From Qaidamihabitans albus (lineage in GTDB: Bacteria; Actinomycetota; Actinomycetes; Mycobacteriales; Pseudonocardiaceae): DNA of 64,000 nt. Every line of letters starts with the position of its first letter. The first letter of the stretch is position 1. The DNA lies in assembly GCF_016464705.1 (NCBI RefSeq), contig NZ_JAEHOB010000012.1, positions 1 to 64,000 of the forward strand, written 5' to 3'. The notes below the pieces were generated by a model. That model did no database searches. It saw only the letters and a program-made list of their open reading frames with translations, and was not told the DNA's origin. The translations under genes were made by a program, and so were the position numbers. Shown here piece by piece: positions 49,995 to 58,772 of the stretch.

Positions 49995-50402
49995 CTATGA
50001 CACCACGGACCCCGTCTCAGCATCCTCAACGTCGTGGCGCAACCACTTGTGGTACGCCCAGGCGAACAGGAGGGGTGCCGCCACCGTGGTAACCGGCCAG
50101 ATCGCATACAGAAACACCGCTGTCGCCACAGGCAGTCCACCGATCCGGCCATCGGTATGCAGCGCCACGTTTCCGGCCACGAACAGAGTGAGCATCACGC
50201 CACCGAACACGGCGACGCCGACGACCACCGGCCTGGACCACTCCTCCCGCCTGTTGAGGGCGGCCATGAGCATGAAGAGCGCCGTCAGTACCGGAATGGA
50301 GTAGTAGACGAGCTGCCAGTAGTCGAAGGCCATTCCCACGATGGCGACGGTCGTAGTTGTGAAGCAGAACAGAACCAGGCGGTCGACGCGATCGACACCC
50401 AT
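49995..50402 (-). CDS. Small membrane protein beside a sodium:solute symporter
   Basis: 135 residues, four hydrophobic helices (LFCFTTTTVAIVGMAF, YYSIPVLTALFMLMAAL, VVVGVAVFGGVMLTLFVAG, VATAVFLYAIWPVTTVAAPLLFAW) separated by short basic loops. Not recognised as a named family. It is 54 bases downstream of the symporter on the same strand, where some SSS transporters have a small accessory subunit, so that is the likely role. Start ATG 50402 with AAGGGTG. Confidence 0.75.
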   Translation of the reverse strand: MGVDRVDRLVLFCFTTTTVAIVGMAFDYWQLVYYSIPVLTALFMLMAALNRREEWSRPVVVGVAVFGGVMLTLFVAGNVALHTDGRIGGLPVATAVFLYAIWPVTTVAAPLLFAWAYHKWLRHDVEDAETGSVVS

Positions 50403-50456
50403 CCCATCACCCTTCGATCGACTTCACTTGCGATGTGCACTCAGCAACGAGCGTGC

Positions 50457-51941
50457 CTACACCAGGTCCACGTTCTTGCTGCCGCGCGGTCGGTTCATGT
50501 CCACGAACTTCTCGAGCGACTCGCGTGAGGGCACGGCGACCGAGACGACGATGAACAGCACGATCCCGAGGCACGTGATGAGGCCACCGGTCTGGATGTA
50601 TGCCGGCAACGTGATCACCTCCTGAGCGGTAAGGATGGTCGCGGCAAGGTTCGACAAGACGCCGAAGGCGATGGCCACCGTGGTCGCCAACCCCGTCGCA
50701 CGCCGCCAGTACAGTCCCAGGACGAGTGGCCCGAAGATGGCGGCCGCGAACGCCGCCCATCCGATGGCTCCGAGCAGGAACACCACCTGAGACAGGTAGA
50801 GGGCGAAGATCAAGGCACAGAAGACGACGAAGACGCTGGCAAGGCGCGCCCACCTGACCTCGTTCCGGACCGTGATGCCCAGCGCACTCGTCAGGTCCCG
50901 CATCAACGACGACGCTCCGACCGCGATGAACGAGTTAGCACTGGACATGATCGCCGCAAGCAGACCGGCGAGGACGAACCCGGCGAAGACCGGCGACACC
51001 ATGTTGTCGAAGAACCAGGTGGTGGTGTTGTCGATGTTCTCGAGCTCGGGCGCCCGGCCTTCGATGGTGAGTGCGCGCATCGAAAGACCGATACTGAGCG
51101 CGAACAGCGTCGTGACCCCGTACGCGAGCGAGGCGACCAGCGCCCCCCACTTCAGCTCCGATGAAGAACGGAGCATCAGGAACTTGGTGATCAGCTGGGG
51201 CTGCGCCACGGTGCCCAGTACCGCCATGACGATGAACGTGTAGACGTAGGTCAGTGGCTGTGAGGCGTCCAGGCGGAGGAAGTCGATGTCGTGGCTGGCG
51301 ATCGTCTCGAGCATGGTGCTCCAGCCGCCGACCGTGTTGGTCGCCACGAAGAACGTCCCGATGGACATGACGACCATCAGTAGTCCCTGCAGGAAATCCG
51401 TCCAGGCGCCGGCCAGCATTCCGCCGGCGACGGTGTAGAGCGCCACCACCCCGGATCCGATGATGGCGCCGACGGTGACCGAGGTCCCGAATATGAGACT
51501 CATGATCACACCGGTCGCGGTGACCTGTGCGGTCATGTACGCCACGGAACCGACGAACATGGCCACCGACATAGACAGGTGCGCCCATCGGCCGGGATAC
51601 CGGATGCGAATGACATCGGGGATCGAGTACACGTCGTACTTCCGTGCCAGCCTGTACAACCGCGATCCGAGCAGGAACCACGAGACGGCGAATGCCAACG
51701 GGACCAGAAAGGCCGCCGACACCACGGCTTGCACACCCCAGGAATAGGTGTTGGCGGTGTGGCCGATCATGCCGAAACCACTCTGGATCGACGAGAACGT
51801 GCCGATCGCCATCACGAAGAAGCCCAGCGTCTGACCCGCGACAAGGAAGTCCCTGGACGACTTCATCCGGGACTTCGCCCAGTAGCCGACTCCGAACATG
51901 ATGACGAAGTAGACCAGCACGATGACAACGACAGGTGTCAT
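50457..51941 (-). CDS. Sodium:solute symporter (SSS family)
   Basis: 494 residues from ATG 51941 (AAGGGATTGAG upstream). About 13 membrane helices. Family marks are KSSRDFLVAGQTLGFFVMAIGTFSS, GGMLAGAWTDFLQGLLMV, QPQLITKFLMLRS and AGLLAAIMSSANSFIAVGASSLMRDL (Na2-site region). Acetate, proline, pantothenate and sugar carriers belong here; the substrate is not readable. First gene of the operon leading to the LLM oxidoreductase and lactonase, so it probably imports their substrate. Divergent from a TetR gene, with an operator between. Confidence 0.9.
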   Translation of the reverse strand: MTPVVVIVLVYFVIMFGVGYWAKSRMKSSRDFLVAGQTLGFFVMAIGTFSSIQSGFGMIGHTANTYSWGVQAVVSAAFLVPLAFAVSWFLLGSRLYRLARKYDVYSIPDVIRIRYPGRWAHLSMSVAMFVGSVAYMTAQVTATGVIMSLIFGTSVTVGAIIGSGVVALYTVAGGMLAGAWTDFLQGLLMVVMSIGTFFVATNTVGGWSTMLETIASHDIDFLRLDASQPLTYVYTFIVMAVLGTVAQPQLITKFLMLRSSSELKWGALVASLAYGVTTLFALSIGLSMRALTIEGRAPELENIDNTTTWFFDNMVSPVFAGFVLAGLLAAIMSSANSFIAVGASSLMRDLTSALGITVRNEVRWARLASVFVVFCALIFALYLSQVVFLLGAIGWAAFAAAIFGPLVLGLYWRRATGLATTVAIAFGVLSNLAATILTAQEVITLPAYIQTGGLITCLGIVLFIVVSVAVPSRESLEKFVDMNRPRGSKNVDLV

Positions 51942-52113
51942 GCTCAATCCCTTGCGACGGAGGTGGGAGATACGGAGGCAGGCCTGGTCACGCCGCTGCA
52001 GAACCGGGACCGCTCTATCCAGATCCCCCATGGGCAGTTTCGCGCCGCGGGCAGTCGGGGCCGGCGACGTTGCCAGAAGAGTTCACGAACACAGTAGAAG
52101 CCTCTCATCAGCG

Positions 52114-52127
52114 ATACTACCGAGTAT
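52114..52127. promoter_or_regulatory. Candidate TetR operator
   Basis: ATACT-accg-AGTAT, an inverted repeat of the form common for TetR proteins, lies between the symporter and TetR genes, about 100 bases before the TetR start. Confidence 0.5.
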
Positions 52128-52227
52128 TATGTGAACGCGGGCACTCGAAGTCAACCGTCCGATGTGACCGACGCGGACCAGCCGCGGTGCCATGATGGTG
52201 CCGGCACCCTGATCGATGGAGGCACAG

Positions 52228-52863
52228 TTGAGTACAGGTCCCGGTGTGGACACCGGCACCAGGGAGCGCATTCTGGACGCCGCCGCGGAGGCGTTCCAGC
52301 TCCAGGGTTTCGGGAGCGCGACGATCGACGACGTCGCCGAGCAGGTCGGCGCGACCAAGGGTCTTATCTACTACCACTTTCGATCGAAGTTCGACCTCTT
52401 CCTCGCTGTGTACGAGGAAGGCATGCGACGCGTCAGGGCGAAGGTCGAGCCGCACGCCCGTGGCGACGGAACCGGCTGCGAGCGGTTGGTGGCGATGTCC
52501 GTTGCCCACGTGACGAACCTGATGACGGATCTCGCCTACCACCATGTTGTTCACGAGGGTGTGCGCGCTCAATCGTCGACGGCACTGAAAGACCGGCAAC
52601 GTGAGGCGCTGAGATCGCTCAACAAGCTCAGGCGCGACTACGAGCACATGTTCCACCGGGTGGTTTCCGAGGGCATCGCCGACGGTTCATTGCGGGCGCC
52701 CGACTCGGCACTCGCCACCCGCACACTGCTCAGCAGCCTCAACGCCGTCGACATGTGGTACAGGAAGATCGACGACCAGCCGGACGACGCTGTCAGCGAC
52801 CTGGCCGGCGAGATCGTCGATCTCCTCATCGGTGGCATCGCCACGCGACCGGAAGCTGACTGA
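52228..52863 (+). CDS. TetR-family transcriptional regulator
   Basis: 211 residues from TTG 52228, preferred to ATG 52216 because GGAGG at 52218-52222 is correctly placed for it. Helix-turn-helix TRERILDAAAEAFQLQGFGSATIDDVAEQVGATKGLIYYHFRSKFDLF, about residues 10-57; TATIDDVA plus the MRRVRAKVEPH linker are typical of TetR_N with KstR2-like C-terminal domains. Probably represses the divergent symporter operon. Its TGA ends at 52863 and the convergent permease stop begins at 52864, leaving no spacer. Confidence 0.88.
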   Translation: MSTGPGVDTGTRERILDAAAEAFQLQGFGSATIDDVAEQVGATKGLIYYHFRSKFDLFLAVYEEGMRRVRAKVEPHARGDGTGCERLVAMSVAHVTNLMTDLAYHHVVHEGVRAQSSTALKDRQREALRSLNKLRRDYEHMFHRVVSEGIADGSLRAPDSALATRTLLSSLNAVDMWYRKIDDQPDDAVSDLAGEIVDLLIGGIATRPEAD

Positions 52864-54192
52864 TCACCAGGAGCCGAAGGCCGCCCAGGCCGCCAGGGGC
52901 GCGACGGCGACCGAGACGAGGCCGTAGCTGAGGAGCTGGCGGAACAGGCGGGGCCGGGCTGACGGTTCGGCGGCACCGAGGATCAGTCCGCCGGTGATGC
53001 CGAGCGGGTTGATGTCGACGAGCACGGAGGCCAGGGCGAGGGCGAGCACACCACCGACCGGGGAGATGCCGGCCTCCACCAGTGGGGGCAGCAGGGGCAT
53101 GGCGGTCACGAACACCGCGATCGAGCTGGCGGCGAACGAGGTGACACCGGCGATGTAGCACAGCACCAGCAGGCTCAGCATGGGCGATCCGTCGACCCGA
53201 AGCAGCTCGCTGATTCGCTCGAACGCACCCAGATGCTGCATCAGGCCGACGTAGGTGAGCAGACCGCCGATCAGCAACACCACTCCCCACGGGATCCTCG
53301 ACACGATGGCGCTGGGCTCCAGCCGGAACACCACCTGCTGGATCATCGCCGCCGTCAGGCCGAGGTAGCCCACGTTCATGTCGAAGCCGACCGAGAGAAC
53401 CACGACGGCGAGCAGGCACAAGACCGTGACGGTGCGGGTTTTCCTGTCCCCGGCAGTAGCTGCGGCCGCGGTGGCGGCGACCGTCGCGGACTGTGCCTTT
53501 CCCGCGGTGCCGGGCCCGGCGACTGTGTCCGGTGGTTCCGTGGCCTGGCGTGCCGGCCCGCCGAGGGGGACGCGGCCCCGTGGCACGGCACCGATACGCG
53601 TGCCGACCAGCAGGCAGGCCGCGCACACGAGCAGTCCGGTGAGCAGTCCACCGAGGAGGAACGTCACGGACGCCGAACTGGGCAGCGGGAGGCCGAGTCT
53701 GTCGCTCAGCTCCCGGGCCGTGACACCGTAGACGGCCAGCGGCGACAGCAGCCCGCTGATGATTCCGGTGATGCCGAGGATCGCTGCCACGAGCGGCGAA
53801 ATCCCGTGGCGCGCGGCGAGGCTCAGTGCGATCGGGGCGACGATCGCGGTCGCGGCGGCGGGCAGGGTGCCGATGGCGGTCAGCACGGCCCCGACCACGA
53901 ACGGGACCAGAGCGACCAGCAACAGGCGGCCACGAACCAGCCGGAGGAGCAGGTCGAGCAGCCAGTCGAGGGTTCCGTTGAGCTGGGCCGTGGCGAACAG
54001 GGCCGTCACGCCGACGATCAGCACGAAGAAGTCGGCCGGAAAGAACCCCGTCACCTCTTCTGCCGGGACCCCGGCCGCGAGTCCGAGGACGAACGCCGCG
54101 GAAAGGGTGGCCAATCCGAGGTCGAATGCCGGCAGCAGGGTCGCCGCGAACAAGAAGACCAGGACGATGATGGATATGTAGGCCATCGTCAT
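52864..54192 (-). CDS. SLC13/MatC-type dicarboxylate permease
   Basis: 442 residues, about 11 hydrophobic helices in two similar halves with a long Ala-rich hydrophilic loop (about residues 205-255). N-terminal LATLSAAFVLGLAAGVPAEEVTGFFPADFFVLIVGVTALFATAQLNGTLDWL is MatC-like (malonate/dicarboxylate carrier). The second half has DINPLGITGGLILGAAEP. Transports a dicarboxylate such as malonate. 18 bases downstream of a class III CoA-transferase, so uptake and CoA activation of the same acid is a reasonable reading. Confidence 0.83.
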   Translation of the reverse strand: MTMAYISIIVLVFLFAATLLPAFDLGLATLSAAFVLGLAAGVPAEEVTGFFPADFFVLIVGVTALFATAQLNGTLDWLLDLLLRLVRGRLLLVALVPFVVGAVLTAIGTLPAAATAIVAPIALSLAARHGISPLVAAILGITGIISGLLSPLAVYGVTARELSDRLGLPLPSSASVTFLLGGLLTGLLVCAACLLVGTRIGAVPRGRVPLGGPARQATEPPDTVAGPGTAGKAQSATVAATAAAATAGDRKTRTVTVLCLLAVVVLSVGFDMNVGYLGLTAAMIQQVVFRLEPSAIVSRIPWGVVLLIGGLLTYVGLMQHLGAFERISELLRVDGSPMLSLLVLCYIAGVTSFAASSIAVFVTAMPLLPPLVEAGISPVGGVLALALASVLVDINPLGITGGLILGAAEPSARPRLFRQLLSYGLVSVAVAPLAAWAAFGSW

Positions 54193-54210
54193 TGATGGGT
54201 CCCTTTCTCG

Positions 54211-55401
54211 TCAGACCACGCTACGACGGCGCAGGTCGTCGATCTCCGAATCCGGTAGCCCGGCAAGCTCCCGCAGCACTTCGGTGGTGTGTTCGCCGAG
54301 GACCGGCGCCGGGCGGTTGATGGAGCCGTCGAAACCGGAGAACCGGCCGGCGGGCGCCTGCATGAGATACGAGCGTCCCCCGCCTTCGTCGGCCACCTCC
54401 ACCACCGACCCTCGGGCCCGGATGTGCGGGTCGGCGCAGATGTCCGCCGCCGAGTTCACCGGTCCGGCCGCGATTCCGGCGTCGAGGAGCCGCGACATCA
54501 GCGGTTCCAGGTCGTGCGCGGCCACGAAGGCCGCGACACGTGCCTCGATCTCCTCGCGGTGCTCCAGCCGGGCGGTCATGGAGTCGTGGACCGCGAGGTC
54601 CGCAGCGTCCATGACCTTGACCAGCCGTCGCCACATCTGCTCGGTCGAGGCGGGCAGTGCGAGCCAGTGCCCATCACGGGTGAGATACAGGTTGTTGGGG
54701 CTGATGTGCGGATTGCGATTTCCCTGCCGCTCACGGCTCTCACCGGTGGCGCCGTAGTCGGCGATGAAGTCCTCCATCATCCGCAGCAACGGCTCGTAGA
54801 GCGGGATGTCGGCGAGCTGGGCCTGGCCTGTGCGATCGCGCTGGCGGAGCGCGAGCAGGGCGGCGAACGCGGCGTAGATCCCGGTGACGCCGTCGGCGAC
54901 GGGATAGCCGGCGAAGACCGGGGGCCGGTCGGGGTCGCCCGTACGGTAAGTCAGACCGGCGAAGGCTTCCGCCACGCGGGCGAAGCCCGGACGGTCGGCA
55001 TAAGGGCCGGTGCGCCCGTACGCGCTGACGTGAACCATCACCAGATCCGGCCGGTACGCCCGGAGATCGTCGAAGTCGATCCGGAAGCGGCGCAGCGTTG
55101 CCGGGCGGAAGTTGGTCACGACGACATCCGCCGCCGTGACCAGCCGGCCGACGAGGCCGGCCGCGTCCGGGTGGTGCAGGTCGATCGTGACGCTTCGCTT
55201 GTTGCGGCCGAGCATCGCCCAGCCTGCGGACACGCCGTCCTCCAGCGGCGGATAGTGCCGCGCCGGGTCGCCCTCGTCGGGATGCTCGACCTTGATCACC
55301 TCGGCGCCGAACTCACCGAGCAGTGAGGACGCCAGCGGACCGGCCAGGATGGTCGACACATCCAGCACACGCACCCCGCTCAATGGACCGTCGGTCACCA
55401 C
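54211..55401 (-). CDS. Class III CoA-transferase (CaiB/BaiF family)
   Basis: 396 residues. Family marks: LSGVRVLDVSTILAGPLASSLLGEFGAEVIKVEHPD at the start, GRNKRSVTIDLHHPDA, VTNFRPATLRRFRIDFDDLRAYRPDLVMVHVSAYGRTGPYADRPGF, and the catalytic Asp just after PVADGVTGIYAAFAALLAL. It moves CoA from one acyl-CoA to a free acid. GTG 55401 with AAAGGAAAAT. First gene of the operon with the MatC-like permease; divergent from a LysR gene. Substrate could be malonate, itaconate, mesaconate or another dicarboxylate. Confidence 0.9.
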   Translation of the reverse strand: MVTDGPLSGVRVLDVSTILAGPLASSLLGEFGAEVIKVEHPDEGDPARHYPPLEDGVSAGWAMLGRNKRSVTIDLHHPDAAGLVGRLVTAADVVVTNFRPATLRRFRIDFDDLRAYRPDLVMVHVSAYGRTGPYADRPGFARVAEAFAGLTYRTGDPDRPPVFAGYPVADGVTGIYAAFAALLALRQRDRTGQAQLADIPLYEPLLRMMEDFIADYGATGESRERQGNRNPHISPNNLYLTRDGHWLALPASTEQMWRRLVKVMDAADLAVHDSMTARLEHREEIEARVAAFVAAHDLEPLMSRLLDAGIAAGPVNSAADICADPHIRARGSVVEVADEGGGRSYLMQAPAGRFSGFDGSINRPAPVLGEHTTEVLRELAGLPDSEIDDLRRRSVV

Positions 55402-55504
55402 ATTTTCCTTTCACGATCGGAGTCGTCGAACGCGCCGTGACGACGCCTGATCACGGTGCCCTGCGACGCAGGCTCCGGGAAGATGGCGACACAGCTCATC
55501 GGTG

Positions 55505-55519
55505 AAAGGTTTTTCCTTT
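55505..55519. promoter_or_regulatory. Inverted repeat AAAGG-TTTTT-CCTTT before a LysR gene
   Basis: A perfect 5-base inverted repeat with an AT-rich centre, inside the CoA-transferase/LysR divergent region. A TATCTT-like -10 hexamer at 55519-55524 leads to the LysR ATG at 55531 with no ribosome site, consistent with a leaderless autoregulated gene. Confidence 0.4.
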
Positions 55520-55530
55520 ATCTTTGGCCG

Positions 55531-56466
55531 ATGCGGGTGGAACGAGCGCGGTACTTCCTGGCTGCCGTCGAGACCGGATCGCTACGGTCGGCGGCCGACC
55601 GGTGCGGTGTCAGCCAGCCCACGATCGGCCAGCAGCTCACGCTGCTCGAGGAGGAACTCGATGTCGTACTGCTGACCCGCAGCCGCCACGGCGTGCGGCC
55701 GACGGCAGCCGGTCAGGCCCTGCTCGAGCCACTCCACCGGCTGGTCCAGGCGGAGGATGGCGTCCGCGAGGCGGCGATGGAGTCAAGCGGCTCGTACCGG
55801 GGGCGGGTGCAGATCGGCGGCGTCTCGGTCACCGCGGAGATGATCATCGCGCCGGTCGTGGGGCGTCTTCGCAAACACCATCCCGGCCTGCGGTTCACTG
55901 TCCGTGAAGGAGCTTCGACCGAGCTCGAAGCCGCTGTGCTGGCGGGCGAGCTGGACTTCGGGGTGATCACCATGCCGGCAAGCCCGGCATCGGAAGGACT
56001 GCAGCGCGTGCCCCTGCTCACGGCACCACTCGGCGTGTACCTGCGCGCCGACCACCCACTCGCCGGCAGGGACCACGTCAACTGGCGAGACCTCGCGACC
56101 TGGCCCATCGTCACCATGCGCAGCGGGACGGTGATGTGGGAAATCCTGCACCAGCACCTGCAAAGTCCTGATGTCGTCGTCCAGGCCATGTCGGCACGGA
56201 CAGTCAAAGTGATGGTCGGCCAAGGAGTCGGGCCGGGAATTCTCGCCCGGCTCGACACCTCCGCCGACATCACCGGCCTGACCTGGATCCCCCTGCGCGA
56301 CGCGCACCCGATCCACCTGTGTCTGACCCAGCGTCAGGGCAGCCAGCCCTCCCGGCCCGCCCGCATCGTCCGCCGGCTCATCCGGGACACGGCGCAGGAA
56401 CTCGCACCGCGTCCCGGATCGACGGCTCAGGCGCCGCGTGACTCGGCGACGCGGCGCATCCAGTAG
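55531..56466 (+). CDS. LysR-family transcriptional regulator
   Basis: 311 residues from ATG 55531. Helix-turn-helix VERARYFLAAVETGSLRSAADRCGVSQPTIGQQLTLLEEEL, effector domain with VQIGGVSVTAEMIIAPVVGRLRKHHPGLRF and LLTAPLGVYLRADHPLAG. CbbR/CysB-like topology, divergent from the CoA-transferase/permease operon and probably its activator. Its last 40 bases overlap the 3' end of the proline dehydrogenase gene on the other strand. Confidence 0.88.
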   Translation: MRVERARYFLAAVETGSLRSAADRCGVSQPTIGQQLTLLEEELDVVLLTRSRHGVRPTAAGQALLEPLHRLVQAEDGVREAAMESSGSYRGRVQIGGVSVTAEMIIAPVVGRLRKHHPGLRFTVREGASTELEAAVLAGELDFGVITMPASPASEGLQRVPLLTAPLGVYLRADHPLAGRDHVNWRDLATWPIVTMRSGTVMWEILHQHLQSPDVVVQAMSARTVKVMVGQGVGPGILARLDTSADITGLTWIPLRDAHPIHLCLTQRQGSQPSRPARIVRRLIRDTAQELAPRPGSTAQAPRDSATRRIQ

Positions 56467-57305
56467 CGGAACCAGTTGTGGCCGAAGGGCACGTACACGC
56501 GAACGGGTACGTCACGGGCCACGAGGTCGGTCACCACGTCCGGGCGCACGCCGAGCAGTTGCTCGACGGGTACCGGACCGTGTGCGGCTATCAGTGCCTC
56601 GCGGAGGACACCGTCGTGGGTGGCCAGTGCGAATGGCGCCTTGGCCTCCGCAAGCTGGTGTGCCAGCCGCAGGAAGGCGACGTCGGTGGGCTCGCCATAG
56701 GGATAGGCCCGGTCGGATGGCTCGACGTAGGCGCCTTTGACCAGCCGGATGTGCACGCCGGCATCCAGCAGACACCGCGCATCGTCCGGCGTGCGATGGA
56801 GGTTCGCCTGGACGGTGGCGCCGAGCCGGCCGGCCAGTCCCCTGCCCGCGGCGGTGAGCACACAGGACAGGACGGCGTCCGCACGCACATGGTCCTCGGC
56901 GCCCACCTGCACACGCCGCCCCTCGGGCAGCGCTTGCGCGATCGCGGCGAGATTGTCGGCGCAGCGTGCCGGATCGACGTCAAGCCCGAGGTGGGAAAGG
57001 TCGATCGCCAGCCACGTGTCCTCCGGTAGGTGGGCGAGTTCGGTGGCCAGGCTCACGTAGTCGTCGGCTACGCGCCGCGCGACCGCCGGATCACCGACCA
57101 GCTCGCCGAACTGATCGATACTGCCGGCCACACCCTGTCCGTGGAACTCCCGGACCAGCCGGACAGCCTCGGCGACCGACGTGCCCGCGACGTAGCGCGA
57201 TGCCGCTCGCCACGCCAGATCCTGCCCGCGCGGCACGGACCGCATGACCCGCTCCAAGCGGGTACTGGTGGCCAGGCGGAACAGGATGTCGCGATCAATC
57301 GACAT
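56427..57305 (-). CDS. Proline dehydrogenase (monofunctional)
   Basis: 292 residues from ATG 57305. FAD-dependent PRODH barrel as in small monofunctional enzymes: LAIDLSHLGLDVDP, VQANLHRTPDDARCLLDAGVHIRLVKGAYVEP, HDGVLREALIAAHG, LLGVRPDVVTDLVARDVPVRVYVPFGHNWFRYWMRRVAESR. The final YWMRR holds the conserved arginines that bind the proline carboxylate. Oxidises L-proline to pyrroline-5-carboxylate. The partner P5C dehydrogenase is not in the window. It overlaps the LysR gene by 40 bases at the 3' end. Preceded by an MHS transporter gene, so proline import and oxidation are paired. Confidence 0.92.
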   Translation of the reverse strand: MSIDRDILFRLATSTRLERVMRSVPRGQDLAWRAASRYVAGTSVAEAVRLVREFHGQGVAGSIDQFGELVGDPAVARRVADDYVSLATELAHLPEDTWLAIDLSHLGLDVDPARCADNLAAIAQALPEGRRVQVGAEDHVRADAVLSCVLTAAGRGLAGRLGATVQANLHRTPDDARCLLDAGVHIRLVKGAYVEPSDRAYPYGEPTDVAFLRLAHQLAEAKAPFALATHDGVLREALIAAHGPVPVEQLLGVRPDVVTDLVARDVPVRVYVPFGHNWFRYWMRRVAESRGA

Positions 57306-57367
57306 GGCCACATCCTGGCAGATCCGGCGAGCTGCGATGATCGAATTCCTGCCCACTCGCCCGGCTG

Positions 57368-58681
57368 TCAGCGGGCACCGCTCGCGGCCCGCCGCCGGGT
57401 CAGGTACGCGAGGCACACGAGCGTCAGCGCCGCCATTCCGGCGAGGTAGGCGCTGACCGGGGTGGTGGAGTTCGCGCTCACGTAGAGGGCGGTCGCGACC
57501 GTGGGAGCGAGCCCGCCGCCGATGATCGAGCCGACCTGGTAGCCGAGGGACGCCCCGCTGTAGCGGACCTCGGGGGAGAACAGCTCGGCGAACAGGGCTG
57601 CCAGCGGCCCGTAGACGATCGCGAGGAACGTCGCCATGCCGATCATGGCGACCAGCACGAGCGCGGGGCTCGCGGTGTTCACCAGCGGGAAGAGTGCCAG
57701 CGCCCACGCGAGCTGCCCGACGGAGCCGAAGAGCAGCACCGGCCGCTTGCCGTACCGGTCGCACAGCACGCACGCGATCGGGGTCAGCACGAGCCACACC
57801 GTCGAGGCGATCACCGTGAACGTCAGCACCATCGCACGGTCGAGCCCCAGCACTGTCGTCGAGTAGGACAGCAGGTAGGCCATGAAGATGTAGCCGAGCG
57901 CGTTGTTGCCCGCGAAGGCCCCAGCGGCAAGCAGCACCTGTTTGAAGTTCTTGCGCAGCACCGTGACGATGGGCAGCCGTTCCTGCGCACCCGAGTCTTT
58001 GACCGCCTGGAAGTCGGGGCTTTCGGAGATGGACAGCCGGATCACCAGACCGACCACCAGCAGCACCGCGCTGGCCAGGAACGGCACCCGCCAGCCCCAG
58101 CTGGTCATGGCGTCCGGGCTCAGCGTCGTCGTCATGACCAGGTACACCACGCCGGCGAGGACGAACCCTCCCGGCACGCCCATCTGCGGGAAGCTCCCGT
58201 AGAAGGTGCGCTTGCGCTTCGGAGCGTGCTCGACGGCCATGAGCACGGCGCCGCCCCATTCCCCGCCGACGCCGACACCCTGGAGCAGGCGGAGCACCAC
58301 CAGCAGGATCGGGGCCCATACGCCGATGGCGGCGTAGGTCGGCAGCAGGCCGATACCGACCGTGGCGAGTCCCATCAGCATCAGCGAGATCACCAGCATC
58401 GACTTGCGGCCGACGCGGTCACCGAAGTGACCCATCACGATCCCACCGAGCGGGCGGGCGAGGAAGCCGACGGAGAAGGTCGCGAACGAGGCCAGCGTCC
58501 CGGCCAGCGGCGAGAACCCGGGAAAGAACTGGGGACCGAACACGAGCGCGGCGGCCATCCCGTAGATGAAGTAGTCGTACCACTCGACGGCAGTGCCGAT
58601 CAGGCTGGCCAGCGCGACGCGGAGCGGTCGCACGGTGCTTGTTGCCGCTGAGCTGCCCTGCCGGGCATCGACCTGGCTCAT
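57368..58681 (-). CDS. MFS transporter, metabolite:H+ symporter (MHS) family
   Basis: 437 residues from ATG 58681 (GAGGAGAAA upstream). Twelve predicted helices; MHS marks are LIGTAVEWYDYFIYGMAAALVF near the start, GHFGDRVGRKSMLVISLMLMGLAT (loop 2-3), LRLLQGVGVGGEWGGAVLMAVEHAP and CDRYGKRPVLL. This group includes ProP (proline/betaine), shikimate and alpha-ketoglutarate carriers. The downstream proline dehydrogenase makes proline a reasonable substrate. Divergent from a LysR gene. Confidence 0.9.
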   Translation of the reverse strand: MSQVDARQGSSAATSTVRPLRVALASLIGTAVEWYDYFIYGMAAALVFGPQFFPGFSPLAGTLASFATFSVGFLARPLGGIVMGHFGDRVGRKSMLVISLMLMGLATVGIGLLPTYAAIGVWAPILLVVLRLLQGVGVGGEWGGAVLMAVEHAPKRKRTFYGSFPQMGVPGGFVLAGVVYLVMTTTLSPDAMTSWGWRVPFLASAVLLVVGLVIRLSISESPDFQAVKDSGAQERLPIVTVLRKNFKQVLLAAGAFAGNNALGYIFMAYLLSYSTTVLGLDRAMVLTFTVIASTVWLVLTPIACVLCDRYGKRPVLLFGSVGQLAWALALFPLVNTASPALVLVAMIGMATFLAIVYGPLAALFAELFSPEVRYSGASLGYQVGSIIGGGLAPTVATALYVSANSTTPVSAYLAGMAALTLVCLAYLTRRRAASGAR

Positions 58682-58752
58682 CGCATTTCTCCTCAACGCC
58701 GGGGAGTTCGACGCGGTCTACAGTGAGCGGGTACAGAACCTCAGGTAAAGAA

Positions 58753-58762
58753 CAGAATTCTG
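58753..58762. promoter_or_regulatory. CAGAATTCTG palindrome in the MHS/LysR divergent region
   Basis: A perfect 10-base dyad, 10 bases before the LysR start codon and immediately before its GGGGAG ribosome site. A likely autoregulatory or activator contact; also an EcoRI-type hexamer, which is coincidental. Confidence 0.35.
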
Positions 58763-58772
58763 GGGAGCTACC

